Of a stretch of DNA of 64,000 nt, positions 1 to 17,275 are shown one piece after another. This DNA is from Ichthyophthirius multifiliis (lineage: Eukaryota > Ciliophora > Oligohymenophorea > Hymenostomatida). Made by a program: the position numbers and the translations under genes. The number at the start of each line of letters is the position of its first letter. Positions within the stretch are counted from its first letter, which is position 1. The notes under the pieces were generated by a model. It searched no databases and was not told the DNA's origin. It saw only the letters and a program-made list of their open reading frames with translations. Where the stretch lies: assembly GCF_000220395.1 (NCBI RefSeq), contig NW_004087729.1, positions 1 through 64,000 on the forward strand, in the 5' to 3' direction.

Positions 1-1139
1 ATTTTATCCAAATATATTTATAACCTATAAAAACCCTATTATAATGTATATATAACCTTTAATTAATTTAAAAATATATATATTTTTATTTTACAAATAT
101 ATTATTGAATTTTTTATTTAAAATATTATTTATTTATTTTTTTCCAATAAATTTATAAACTATACATAATTTAAATATATATAATCTAAAATTACTCAAA
201 TCAAATATTTATATAACCTATAAATACACAATATAAATATTTTTATGTATTTACTATTTGAATTATATTTATAAAAATTAACAAATGAATATAAATATAT
301 TTATATATTTGATATTAAAAATAAAAATAAATAAATATATAAATATAAATAAATAATATTTATTAAAATAAAAAATAAATCTAATTTTATATATATATAT
401 ACTTAAAAAAATAAATATAAATGTTTAAATATTAAAATATACTAATTGTATTAATTTTTATAATTTTTTACAAAAAAAGTAAATATTATCAACTAAATTA
501 TTATCATTTTTTTTTAATAAAATTAACTATTGCTTTTTGCTTTTATTTAAATGTTATAACTAATATTATGATGTCGATAAAATAAAAATATTTTTATATT
601 CATATTTTTTTTTAAGTATTTATTTTAATTAAAATATAGATAAAAATCATATAAAGTTTTGAAATTTAATAAATAAAATCCATATAATTACTTGATTATA
701 GGTTTTTAGTTTGCAAAATAAAAATAATAAGTGTAAAAAAATAAAAATATTATAATATTAAAATAAAAATATATAATTTATAATTATAAAAAATTATATA
801 TATTAGTTTAATGAAATAATGAATTTTAATTAATTAACAACATAAAAAACAATTAAAATAAAAAATTTTAAATAATAAAAACTTATGATAATGTCTAGGA
901 GATAAATTATTAAATAAGTAGTTTTAAATCTTCAGAAGATTATGAAGATATAACAATTTTTCTTTTTCTTTAATTTATTCCATTTTAAAGATTAGATTTT
1001 TTTTTTTTATTTATTTTTAGTTTTTTTTATATATGTTTAAAAAAAATTAATTATTATAAATAAAAAAATTATTATAAATAAATATTTTAATTAAAAAAAA
1101 AAAAAAAAATATTATTATTATCAATAGCATTAAATAATA

Positions 1140-1345
1140 ATTTTTATTCATTTTTTTACTTTTTATATAGAATGAACACTTTTCCATTCTTTTTTTAAAA
1201 AAAATCCATTTTTATTAACGTTTATTTTATTAAATAAAGTATCTCTAATAATTTATACTCGAATTTATTACTTAACATATTTTTTATAAATTTTTCTCTA
1301 AATTTAAATTTGAAAACAAAGCGAAAGAGAAAGCAATATATAAAA
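1140..1345 (-). pseudogene. degraded relic related to 2440-2640
   Basis: Read on the minus strand, this stretch aligns by eye with the minus strand of 2440-2640. Both share a block ending in AAAAAAAGAATGGAAAA, preceded by a similar stretch that includes AAATTYGARGTATAA with small gaps. This copy gives a less balanced translation and looks more decayed. I do not recognise the family. Confidence 0.2.
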
Positions 1346-2439
1346 CTAATTTTATTTTATATTTTTTTAATTTCTAATAAATATTAATTATTTTATAAAA
1401 ATATATTTATATTTATATTTAATTAAATGTATTTAAAATAATATTAGCTTAGAAGTTTATATAAAATTTTATTTAAAAATAATATTTAGAATAAAAAAGA
1501 AACTTATGATAATTTATTAAATTGATTCTTTTAATTTTTTTTTAAGTTTTAGTAAATACTATTGCTTTAAGTTAATTTTTTTAAATTAAAATTGAATAAT
1601 AATTTAAATTATAATATAAAAACAATATATGCTATAATAAAAAATTAAGGACATAAAAAAATTACAATTATTAAATTTGGAATACATAGACTTATTATTT
1701 ATAAATAGAAATTAAATCGAAGAAATTTTTTTTAAAAAAATTAGTTTATCCAAGTTTAATATTAAATTATTTTATTTATAAATTTATTTTTAATTTATTT
1801 CAAAATATATTTTATTAATTATTAATTTTAATTTAAAATAATTTTAATTAATTGTTAAGTTATTATCTTATTAAAATTAATTAGAATATATTCAAATGTA
1901 TTTTTTATTATTATCCAATATTTTTTAAATATATTATTAAATATGATAATAAAATTTTAAAAACTAACTTGATTTTATTATTTAGTATTCTTTTATGTAT
2001 TTGTTTTTGTAAAATTTAATTTTAAATTCAATTTTTTCAATTGAATATAGAATTATAAAAAAAAGTTTTTCTACATATTTATTTTAAATATAAAAATATA
2101 ATATATTTGTTTTTGAATATGAGTTTTATTAAATTATGCATATATATTTAATTGAAGAATTAACAATAATATCAAAATTTTAAATAATTGTAATTTATTA
2201 AAATTTTGGGTTAAAAATATTATATATTTAATTGTTTTTTTAATTTTAATTTTTTCTTAGTTTATTTAAAAATTTATTTATTTTTTTTATTATTTTTTTT
2301 CTTATTTTATAAAAGAAATAAAAATTTATTTAAAATTTTTTAATATTTAAAGAATTGAAAATTTATTTAATTTTAAACCTTTTTATTAATTATCTTTTTT
2401 TAAAAAAAATTAACCATCTCGTATCATTATTATTCTATA

Positions 2440-2640
2440 TTATTTATAAAAATTTTACTTTTATAATAAATTCATTTTCATCAGACAATCAGAGCAGCAT
2501 TTTTCCATTCTTTTTTTTAGAATTTTTTCCGTGTCTATTTAATCAAATATAGCATCACTAACTTCTTATACTTCAAATTTTGTGAAAAAATCACAAATAT
2601 TTATTTTCTCCATCTTATTTTAAAATCATAAAAGTCATTT
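2440..2640 (-). pseudogene. short coding-like relic, family unknown
   Basis: With TAA/TAG as Gln, the minus strand translates into a balanced peptide of about 50 residues rich in Asp, Glu, Lys and Cys, including a CCSDC cluster. The surrounding DNA gives only Ile/Asn/Lys/Phe translation. No start, no stop context and no flanking exon could be connected. It may be an isolated exon or a gene remnant duplicated at 1140-1345. Function unknown. Confidence 0.25.
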
Positions 2641-3240
2641 AATAAATAATATTAGCAGTTTATTTTTATATTAGATGTTCTCTTAATTTAGATAAAGTAA
2701 AAGAGATAATATTAGCAATTTTTTGTTTATTTTTAATTATTTTATATGGCTCTTTTAATGATATTATATTTTTTATACTAAAAAATAGTAGTTATTTATA
2801 TATATATATATAATTATATTTAAAATTATTTATTTTGAATTTATTTTTTAAAAAAAAGAAACTATTTTCTAGATATTTTGATTATATATATTTTTTTTTA
2901 TAAACTTATGTATAAATTAATGTTTATGATCATATTATTAAAACAAATGTTTAGAAGTTAAATAAATTTATTTTCATAAAAGAAAATTTTTTTTTTTTTA
3001 AAAAAATAAATAAAAAAATTGTGATACAAAAGATTTTAAGAAAATAAAATAAAAACTTATCATCTATTTTATAAAATACTTAATAAAAGAAATTAATTAA
3101 AATTTTATTAAATTTAATATATGCGAAATCTTTAATATTTGATTTATGATAAAAATTTTATTAATTTATATATTAAAAATTATTTATAAATATTTACTTA
3201 TATTTTACTAATTTAAATATAAAAGATATTTTTAAAAAAT

Positions 3241-3987
3241 ATGAGTGGTTAACTAGGAGGTATTGAGTTAAATAGTGATTAAAAAGTCTCTCCTGAGCTT
3301 TAAAAGACAGAGACTAACTTATTCTAATTGGTTTCTAATTTAGAATAAATACGACATAAAGAAATGAAATATATAATTGATCTTGAAAGTCTCTCTAAAG
3401 GAAAAACTCAAATAGAATTAAAAGACACAACATCAAATCCAGGTCCTTTAGGTTTATTAGGGTTTGGTTTGACAACATTTTTATTGAATGTACATAATGT
3501 AGGATTTTATGAATTTGACTCAATGATTATGGGAATGGGTATTTTTTACGGAGGGATAGCTCAACTTATTGCTGGAATTATGGAATGGAAAAAAAACAAT
3601 CTATTTGGTTCTATCGCATTTATTTCTTATGGATCTTTCTGGATAAGTCTTATTGGATTATTACTTTTACCAAAAACAGGAGCAGTAGTGGCTGCAAATA
3701 ATAATTCTATGGGAACTTACATGCTAATATGGGGAATTTTTACTTTAGGAATGCTAATTGCGACATTAAAAAGATCAAATAGAGCACTCAAAATATTGTT
3801 TTTCACACTTTTTATTCTTTTCATGCTTCTGTCAATTCATTTTTATGCTTAAAATGCTATACTTTAGAGAGCAGCTGGTGTAGATGGTATTTTCTGTGGC
3901 TTATTAGCTATCTATATTGGCATTGCAGAAATTTTAAATTAAACATATGGTACAATAATTTTACCTCTTGGTGCGTTAAAAAATTGA
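3241..3987 (+). CDS. GPR1/FUN34/YaaH family transporter (acetate/succinate type)
   Basis: Single-exon gene of 248 residues. The first Met at 3241 is in frame, and in-frame TAA/TAG codons are Gln; the ORF starting at Met 3364 is only the internal part that lacks them. After a polar N-terminus of about 50 residues comes the family signature NPGPLGLLGFGLTT, then about six hydrophobic segments, as in bacterial SatP (YaaH) and yeast Ady2/Gpr1. Members move acetate, succinate or ammonium across the plasma membrane; the substrate here is inferred. The stop is TGA at 3985-3987. It converges on the kinase gene that ends at 4346 on the minus strand. Length and signature match the family well. Confidence 0.93.
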
Positions 3988-4345
3988 TATGATGATATAA
4001 TTCAATAAAAATAAAATAGAAATAAAAAATATTATTAATTTATTATTTAAATTAAAGCATTTTGTGCTATATATATTTTCATTCGAATATTAACTTAGTT
4101 TTAAAACTCAAAAAATAATAAATAAAAAATATTTATTTTAATAATTTAAAATTATTTATTTTAATAATTTATAATTATTTATTTTTAAGATTACTAAATT
4201 TATTTCTTAATTTTTTTTTTATTTTAAAAAGATATAATACTAGAGAATCGAATTTCAAAAAAAATTATTTTCAATTTTTTCATCTTTGTAATTAATTTCT
4301 AAATTTTATATTTCTTATTGATTTTTCTACATTTATTACATTATT

Positions 4346-8944
<4,599 letters not shown>

Positions 8945-10288
8945 TGTAGATTCATATATTAAAAATTTTTATAATTTTTTTTTCAAAAGATAAATTTAAT
9001 CTATCTAAAAAATGAATATTATATTTGATAAATAATATATTAAATAATAAATAATAATAAATAAAAATAAAAATATAAATAATATATATATATATATATA
9101 TTTATATCTATATACTATTATATATATTTTTTTTTTTAAATATACATTTTTATTTATTTATAAAATAATATTATTCTTATTGGTAAAATCATTTAATTCT
9201 TATAATATATCCATAATTTTGAAAATAAGTCTTTTTTTTTTATTAAAATTTTTTATTATTAATTTAATTTTTTAATAAATTGTTATACTTAATGTTTAAT
9301 TTTTTTTATTTATTTGATTTTTGTTTCATAATTATTATATTATTCTAAATTTTCAGATGATTTAAAGTTATTTTATATCTTTTATATTTATGTATTTTAT
9401 ATATTATTTTTTTAGATTTTTTATTAATATATATTATCTAGGCTATTTTTTTTAATTAATTCTTATTGATTTTATGGAAATCTTTTGTTAAAGAGCGTTT
9501 TATTTAATTTTATTTTTTAACTTTATAAAAAGTATTTTCTAATTTTTTTATTGTTTAATATTAAGCTTTTCTTTCATCATAATCTGATAATGATTCTATA
9601 ATTTAACTATATTATTTCAATTCACAAGATTATATTTTAAATTATTTTTTGATTTTTTAAAATTGTTTGTTTTATTTTTTAGTATTTTATATGTATAATT
9701 TTTTATTAATTCAAATTAAATCTGTTTTTATATTCTATTCATTTTATTATTTGTATATTCTTAAAAAATATATAAAAAAAATTGTGTTTTTTAATTTTAT
9801 TTAATACTTAGTTATAAAAATATAATATATTTATTTTTAATATTTATTAATAAATAAAAATAATATGAATTTCTTAATTTTATTTAAAACAATTTACATT
9901 TAAAATATATATATATATCAACAATTTACTTAATAAAAATAAATAATATAATTATTATATATATTTTTATTGTTTAATTAATAAATTTTTGAATTAATTT
10001 ATTTATATTATAATCATAATAAATATTAAAAAATATATATATATTTAAATATATTTTTTTTTTACAAATGACTTATATTATATATAAAAATAAAATTAAT
10101 ATCATTATATTTATAAAATAAATACATATTAAATATTATTAAATTACATCAAAATATAAAAAAATAAATTAAAAGTGAACAAAATATATTATAAAATATT
10201 AATAAAAGAATTTATTTTGTTTTTAAAATAATATAATGTTTTTAGAAATAAATTATTAATTAATAATATTTATAAAAATTATAAAACT
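8945..10288. other. intergenic, AT-rich, one doubtful ORF
   Basis: Intergenic DNA between the kinase start and the protease start. The only coding-like part is a minus-strand frame from about 9640 to a TGA at 9189. Its first 50 residues are balanced (they include ESLSDYDERK) and the rest become Lys/Asn/Ile-rich. No start or splice sites could be fixed, so it may be a degraded or unfinished gene model. Confidence 0.35.
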
Positions 10289-11253
10289 ATGAAGAAAACA
10301 TTATTATTTTTATTATCAGGAGTTGCTTTCTTTGCAACTTCATTTTTTTTTTTTCTCACCATAAAGCTCCTACACATGAAATTGATGTCGATTTAATGAA
10401 CAAATGGACTCATTTTAAACAAAAATATAATAAAAAATATTCCGATACTGATTTCGAGGTGTACAGAATCTAAGTATTTGCCGAAAACTTATAAAGAATT
10501 AAAGGAGACTCAACCAAAGAAGTTACTTAATTTATGGATTTGACTACTGAAGAATTTAAATAAATATATTTGAACTTAAAAATAAAACAAGTATCTCCAG
10601 TAACTATTCACACCCCCTCAAATAACACATATTTCGATTGGTAATCTGAAAACAAAGTATCAGCACTTAAAGACTAAGGTTAATGTGGCTCTTGTTGGGC
10701 TTTTTCTACTACTGGTTCTGTAGAATCTGCTCTTATTTTAGCTGAAAAAGCTGATTAAACTATTAATTTATCCGAATAGGAACTCATTGATTGTTCTTAA
10801 TCCTACGGAAATGAAGGATGTAATGGGGGTTTAATGGACTACGGTTTCTAATACATTATTGAGAAAGGATTATCATCAAATAAAGACTATCCATACACTG
10901 CTATTGATGGAATTTGCTAAGATACATCTAAATTTTCAAAAGTGAAAATTTCTAAATACATTGATGTTCCTTAAGGAAACTGTAATGAACTTAAAACTGC
11001 TTTAACTAAATAACCTGTTTCGATTGCTGTAGATGCTGAATAATGGTAATTTTACAGTAAAGGTGTTTTGAAAGAATGTGGAAATTAATTAGACCACGGT
11101 GTTTTGTTGGTTGGTTTTGTGCAAAAAGATAAAGTTGATGCTTGGAAAATTAAAAATTCTTGGGGAACTTTTTGGGGAGAAAATGGTTATATATATTTGG
11201 CTGATGGAAATACTTGTGCCATTTGTAATAGTGCTTCTTATCCATCTATTTGA
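10289..11253 (+). CDS. papain-family (C1A) cysteine protease, cathepsin L-like
   Basis: Preproprotein of 321 residues with a hydrophobic signal peptide starting MKKTLLFLLSG, an I29 inhibitor propeptide (residues about 35-90) and the mature C1A domain. The catalytic Cys is in QGQCGSCWAF near residue 135, His in DHGVLLVGF near 269, and Asn in IKNSWG near 289. The oxyanion-hole Gln is encoded by TAA, which is direct evidence for the ciliate code. The T12 run at 10332-10343 puts the signal peptide one base out of frame with the rest; one extra T gives exactly 322 codons, so a homopolymer miscount is likely. Stop TGA 11251-11253. Such enzymes act in digestive vacuoles or are secreted. Single exon. 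Confidence 0.93.
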
Positions 11254-12198
11254 GAAAGAAAGGGAAAATAGAAGATTTTTAATCTATATTTAAAAACAAG
11301 CAAAAAAATAAATAGAAATTTTAGTTTTGTAAAATTTATAAATTTTTATTTTAAGTAAAATTTCAACTTATTTTTTACGGTATTTTTTTATTTTATAAAT
11401 TTAAATTGTAAAATAAAAAAAACAAATTAACATTATAAAATTTTAAATTTAGCTTTTTAAAATTATAAAAAATTATATATAAAATCATACTAATTATTTG
11501 TTCCTAAAATTTATATAAATTTTAAAATAATAATATATAATATTAGGAAAAACATCCAAAATAAATTAATTTAATTTTTATGAAAATTTTTATTAATTTT
11601 AATTTAAAAATAATAAAAAGAAGAATAGAAATTTCTTCTAAACTATATATTATTATTTATTTTAATTTATTTGAAAAAATTATTTTAAATTTAAATATTT
11701 AAAAGCAATAATTTAGTCTGTAAAATACAATGTTTTTTAATTATTTATTTTAAATGTAATTCCAAAAAAAAAACAATCTAATTTAAAAAATCTAATGATT
11801 ATTATTTAAAAAAATGTTATTAATAATTATAATTTTATTTTAAAATGATAAATAATAAAATATGTAATTTATTTATATAAAATATTCAAAGATTAAAAAT
11901 TTTTATTCTTAAAAAAACTTATATTTTTAATAAATATATAACTATTAATATATTTTTATTCATTCTAGAAATTAGAAGAAATATATTATTTATATATATT
12001 ATAAATTTCCGACAAATTTCGCGAGAGTGATATATATAAAAAATAAATACATTAATATTTAAATATTAATCAATATTAATAATATAATATATATCTATAA
12101 AATAAAATAATTAAGGCATTTTAAAAAAGATAAGGCAAACTGAATAAGCTTTTTTTCATTAAAATCTAACAAAAAATACCAAAATACTAAATTTCACA
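11254..12198. other. intergenic, nothing recognised
   Basis: A/T-dominated DNA with homopolymer runs. The only notable item is a slightly GC-richer patch at about 12008-12030 containing the palindrome TCGCGA, about 170 bases upstream of the PX gene start. Its role is unknown. Confidence 0.5.
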
Positions 12199-12831
12199 AT
12201 GGATTCTAAAATATTTAAGTCTCCTTCTTCTAGTAAAGATGAATTTCTTTTAATGAATAACTTTGATAATTCCATATCATATTATTCTACTTCTGATGAA
12301 GGGAATATTTCATCAAATAAAAAAGGCGAAAGCTTATCAATAAAATCTTTTTTAGATAAAAAAATCTTATAAATAAAAAAATCTCAAAGCTAAATTGTCA
12401 AAAAATTAAATAAATTAGAGAGATTTAAATTGGGATAAAAAATTTAAAATAAATATGTTTCCTTTAAATTCTTAAGCTTTGAAATAATTCAAGAAAATGA
12501 ACTTTTTGAAGATGGTAATCCTAATTAAAAATTAGTTTTATTTAAAGTTAAGGCTTTTTAAAGAAAATAAAGCTGGATTTTCGAAATCATTTTTTCTTAA
12601 ATATATTAATTATATATTACTATATAGAATTTGTTTAAAAATATTAGATTACCTAAATTTCCATCTTAAAAGTTGCTATCAAATTTAAAGGAGAGTAATA
12701 TTAAACAAATGAAGAGAGAACTTGAAATTTTATTGAACTCAATTGCAGTCATCGAAGAAATTACAAAAAGCGACATATTTGAATCCTTTTTAAATTAAAG
12801 CAAGGAGTCACTAGATGATTTTATATTATGA
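12199..12831 (+). CDS. PX (phox homology) domain protein
   Basis: Single-exon gene of 210 residues, TGA at 12829-12831. After a Ser-rich N-terminus of about 80 residues, residues about 85-205 fit the PX fold: a beta-strand region (NKYVSFKFLSFEII), then WIFEIIFSQIYQLYITIQNLF, then the proline-rich turn LPKFPSQKLLSNLKE, and helices with MKRELEILLNSIAVIEEI. PX domains bind phosphoinositides, often PI3P on endosomes. The usual basic Arg of the R(Y/F)S motif is replaced by I-F-S, so lipid affinity is uncertain. No second domain is present, so it resembles a minimal PX protein rather than a sorting nexin with BAR helices. Confidence 0.75.
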
Positions 12832-14075
12832 AAAGATAAAAAAATAATATATTATAAAAATATATATAATATATAAAATTATTATTATAGTATGCTTTAT
12901 ATATACTATAATAATAAATTATTTAGCAAATATTTATTTATATATATATTATTAATTATCATTAATTTAATTTTTATTCTAAGAATTAAACTAAATTTTA
13001 AATTATTATTTTTAAATTTAATATTTTTTTAATTTAATTTCCTATTTTATATTTTTATCTATTGATTTAAAATATTTTTTTCCCATATTAATTAAATTTA
13101 AATTAAAAAATAAATAAATATGGATTATATTTATAAATAATTAATACCAAAAATCATAATAATTAAAGAATAATAAAGAAATAAGAAACAAGTTAATTTT
13201 ATTTTGATGAAATATCTAAATATATATTTAATATATAATTAAAGATTATTTGTTGTTTAATTATATTATATTTTGAATAAAAAATAATAAAATTAATTAG
13301 AAATTTAAAATTATTATAAATTATCAATTTATCATATTAATTAAGAAATCGTTTATACATACAAATATATTTTTATAACTAACCTATAAAAATCTTCATA
13401 TTTTCAAAACGAAAAAAATTTGAACAAAAAAACAACACAGTTTATTAATTTCTAAACAATCACCTTTATAATTAATGCTTATAATATCCTCAATAAAAAT
13501 TAAATTATATATTCAATACTCTTAATCCCCATTCAGTAAATATAAAGACTCAAAAAGTATTTTTTTCCTTGTATAATTTAGACAATGACCTACTAAAAAA
13601 GCCATTTATAGCTTTTCAAACACTGTATATAAGGAAATTTCCCAAAAATTAATAATTCAATTTTTTAAAGACTAAATATCATTTTTAACTATTTATTTTA
13701 TGTGTTAATAATGCTATAATTGCGTAATTTACTATTATTAAAATTTTAAACTTAACCATATTTTAGTCAAAATATACATGTAATAAATACATAAGAAAAA
13801 GGAAATTAAGGTTATCGATAATTAAAATATACAATATATATTCATATATGTTAATAATTTTAAAATATTTTAATTATATAAGAGTATTTATTAAGAATTG
13901 AAACATTTTTTTAATAAAAATATATTAAATTTAAAATATTATTTGTTTTAATTATTAAATATATAAATAATATTATTAAAAATAGATTTTTATTATTATA
14001 ATAAATTTTATAATAATTATTTTTACCATATTAGCTTAAAATAATTTTTATAAATATTTAACATATCTATAATTA
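12832..14075. other. intergenic between convergent genes
   Basis: Mostly A/T runs. The part from about 13380 to 13720 is visibly less AT-biased and holds a small hairpin (AAAAAGC...GCTTTT near 13590). No reading frame on either strand is convincing and I cannot assign it to any RNA family. It is the best candidate in this gap for an unrecognised noncoding RNA or UTR. Confidence 0.4.
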
Positions 14076-15188
14076 TCAAATAACCATCGTTCCAATCAAT
14101 CCTGAATTTTCGAAAAAGGGTCTTACAATATATTTGTGAATATCTATTTTAATTTAAAAAAAAGTTAAAAAAAAAAATATTACTGTTATTAAGTTTTTCA
14201 TTTTAAATATAACAGGCTAAAATTTAAATGAATTAATTATGAACTTTATCTAATAAACCTTATTTATGCATAATTCCACCTCCTAACACAATAACTTCAG
14301 GTGAGCAAATTAAAGTTAAATTTAAACATAATTGAGCTATATAATAAGCTGTATAATCCCATACTTCATGCTTATGATCAACATTTTTTAATTAATTTTC
14401 TTAAATATTAAGTCTTTATGCTAAAGCAAAGTTGGAAACCATTCCTTCAACGCATGTTTAATGTTTTTTGCAATACCCTTAGTATTCATCACCTTCTTTT
14501 AATTTTACCAAAATATGACCGCCTTCAGGATGTGTTAAACCGTGTACACATTATCCATCAATGATTAGACCTACACCAACTCCAGTTCCTATAGTAATAT
14601 AAGCTAATGATTTTTTAGTATCATGTCCTCCTATTTTTTTTTTTTATAGTTTTATATTTTTTAAAATTAATTTAAACCGAAATGAAATTCAGCAATAGCA
14701 GCTGAATTGACATCTGTATCAAATCCTATAGAATTTTTAGAATTGTATCTTATCACTTCGCTCACTCTTTATAATATAGGAAAATTTTACCAGGCTATTT
14801 TAGGAGTTGTTGTTATATATCCGTATTAATCAGAACTTTAATCTAAGCATATAGGTCCAAAACTTGCGATTCCTATGTAATCTATTTTTTCATTCATAAA
14901 AAAATCTTCAATTTGTTATAAATTTTATTCAGGAGTTTCAGTATTTATTTATATATTTTTTCCTGCTATTAATCTACAAGACTATTTTTTAGTGTTTTTA
15001 CAATATTCTTTTAATCCTACTCCTAATTTAATCGATGAACCTCCGAGTTCGATACATGCATATGTAGATTTTAAGATTGTATTTTCATTCTAAAATAAAT
15101 GGTTTTTCAAAAAACTAATAGAAAATTTCATTAATAAAGGAATTCCAACAATAAAACAAATATCTTTATAATACTTATCTGTGAACAT
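14076..15188 (-). CDS. ROK-family sugar kinase, fructokinase (YdhR-like)
   Basis: Three exons (15188-14678, 14630-14184, 14143-14076) joined by introns of 47 and 40 nt give exactly 342 codons. The N-terminal ATP phosphate motif is ELGGSSIKLGVG. The catalytic Asp region reads GFDTDVNSAA, and the second ATP motif is ITIGTGVGVG. The ROK zinc site is EGGHILV followed by YCKKHQTCVEGM, which matches the His/Cys pattern of bacterial fructokinases such as YdhR/GmuE rather than the classic CxCGxxGC form. The C-terminal YIVRPFF...GLIGT is also family-like. It should phosphorylate fructose or a related hexose with ATP in the cytosol. Its closest relatives are likely bacterial, suggesting old transfer. 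It is divergent from the transporter at 15602. Confidence 0.92.
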
Positions 15189-15601
15189 TAAAAAATATAT
15201 ATGTTTTTGACAATAAAAGTAATTATATAATGTTTATTTAAAATAAAAGATTATTTTTAATAAAAATATATTTATTTAATTTTAAATTTATACTAAAAAG
15301 ATATATTAAAAAATAAATAATTATAATGCTAAAAAAAAATATATATATAAAAATATTACAATTATTATTATTATTATTTTATTTTTTGAAAAATATATTA
15401 ATTTTTTTTTTAATTTAAAAAAATATATATATTTAATTATCTTATATAATTAATATATAAATTAACTAAAAATTATTTTATTTTATAAATTTTGTGAAGT
15501 AATATATTTATTTTTATTTTAAAAATATTAAATAAAAAAAATTATTAATTTAATTTAATTTTCTTTACTTTTTATTTATTAATTTTTTTAAAAAAATATA
15601 A
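15189..15601. promoter_or_regulatory. shared divergent 5' region
   Basis: A 413-base region between two start codons facing away from each other (fructokinase minus, chromate-family transporter plus). It must hold both 5' UTRs and probably both promoters. It consists of A/T runs with no distinct motif that I can name. Confidence 0.4.
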
Positions 15602-17049
15602 ATGTAAGAATAAAAATAATTAAATTCCGATCCAGAATAAACAAATTAAAATAAACTAATTGATAAATAAAGCAATATAAGCATATTTAATTCTGAAAAT
15701 AATAAATTGGTTAACATTAATAATATCACTTTGCTTTAATTAATGAAATACATATTCAAAGTTACGATTTTTAATAGTGGAGGTCCTATGGTTTAAGCAT
15801 CAGTAATATAAGAATTGTTTGTTAATGAGCTTAAATGGGTAGATTAAGAAATTTATTAAGAATTAGTTGCAGTATGTTCTGTTATACCAGGAATAACTGT
15901 TTCTTAAATAATAATTACTATTGGTATAAGTTTTTTTTAACAAAGCAATAATATTTTAATTTAAAATAATATTTAATAGGATCATTAGTAACAAATAATG
16001 TTTATGGAGGTTTATTAGGAGGTATATTTTTTTTACTTCCAAGTGCTTTTCTAATGACAATTATGGGATATTTAAATAATTACATAAATCCAACAAAAGA
16101 AAACAATTATTAAGTTGCTTGCGAAATAAGTCTAATATTTAAGGGATTTGCATGTTGTTCAGTAGCAATAGTAATGCAAAATTCCGTAATGTATTTATAA
16201 TATCATAATTTTGATAAAAAATGTTACTTTTTTATACTTATGAGTATTATTCTATATTTTTAATACTAAAAACCTCTTTATATGGTTATAATTCTAATTT
16301 TAGGAGGTTTTTTAGGATATGTATTTTTTTCTGACTCTGTCACAAGGCCTAGTTTAGTCACATATGAATCAGTTATATCTTCTACAGAAGATAAACGCTT
16401 TTAAAACAATGGCTTTTTAAATAAAGGGTTATAATTATATGTATTTATTTTAATAGGCTTGATTTTAATTTAGATTATGTTTAATTCAGAGTTTATAAAA
16501 TTTATTTTTGATTTCTTTTATATTGGCTCTGTATATTTTGGAGGAGGATATGTAGGAATTTCACTATTGGATATTTAATTTACAAACCAAAATATTAATT
16601 AAACCCAATTTTATAATGGATTTTCGGTTGCGTCTGCGATTCCAGGTCCTGCTGTAAGTAGTATAGCAAATTATATTGGAACTTTAGAATATGGGTTTAT
16701 TGGTTCTATTTTTGCCTTTACTTTTACATTTTTGCCTACATTTTTATTTATCTAAGGATTTTTGCCTATTTGGGGATAATATAGAAAAGATCCATAAGTT
16801 CAAAGTATTTTAAAGGGAGCAGAATGTGTTTCGGTTGGATTTGTTATTGCGACTGCTATTTAAATATGGATTCATATTGGATAAGGAGATTTTATAACAA
16901 CATCTTTACTCGTTTTTATTACACTTGTTTTACTCGCTATTTATGAAGTACCGGCTCCTTATGTAATGTTGATTAGTGGAACTTTGACTATTTGTAGATT
17001 TATGACTTTACATAATTATAGGGGAGTGGAAGATGAAAGGATATGCTGA
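15602..17049 (+). CDS. chromate transporter (CHR/ChrA) family protein
   Basis: Two exons (15602-15923 and 15980-17049) around a 56-nt intron give 463 residues ending in TGA. It has the two-domain architecture of long-chain ChrA. The N-terminal half has NSGGPMVQASVIQEL (family FGGP motif) and VIPGITVSQ, followed by hydrophobic helices. The C-terminal half repeats this with YFGGGYVGISLL and AIPGPAVSSIANYIG. About ten membrane segments are visible. Bacterial members export chromate or take up sulfate-like anions; which anion this one moves is unknown. The variable cytosolic linker lies between the halves (around 16340-16430). Family assignment is firm, substrate is not. Confidence 0.92.
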
Positions 17050-17275
17050 ATTTATTATTATATATATATAATATTATATTTATTAAAGATTTTTATTATC
17101 TTATATTAAATTTAGTAAAAGAAGTAAATAATTTATTTGATAATATTATTATTTATTTATTTTTTAATTTCATTCTATATTATTTTTTTTATATTAAAAC
17201 TTTTATGTAATATATAATTAATATTTTTATTTTATCAATAAAATTAATATTAATATATATATTATTCAAATTCAT

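Larger units (their letters stand above)
1..3240. other. gene-poor AT-rich stretch
   Basis: About 3.2 kb of A/T-dominated DNA with long A and T runs. No reading frame has balanced amino-acid content or a recognisable motif, apart from the two short minus-strand relics listed separately at 1140-1345 and 2440-2640. No tRNA-like GC-rich block is visible. The plus-strand frame at 2355-2552 is Ile/Leu/Phe/Asn-rich and looks like chance translation of AT DNA. Confidence 0.6.

Noticed and set aside
2355-2552. 65-residue plus-strand frame rich in Leu, Phe, Ile, Asn
   Set aside because: Composition is that of random AT-rich DNA; no start context or motif, and the opposite strand is the more coding-like one here.
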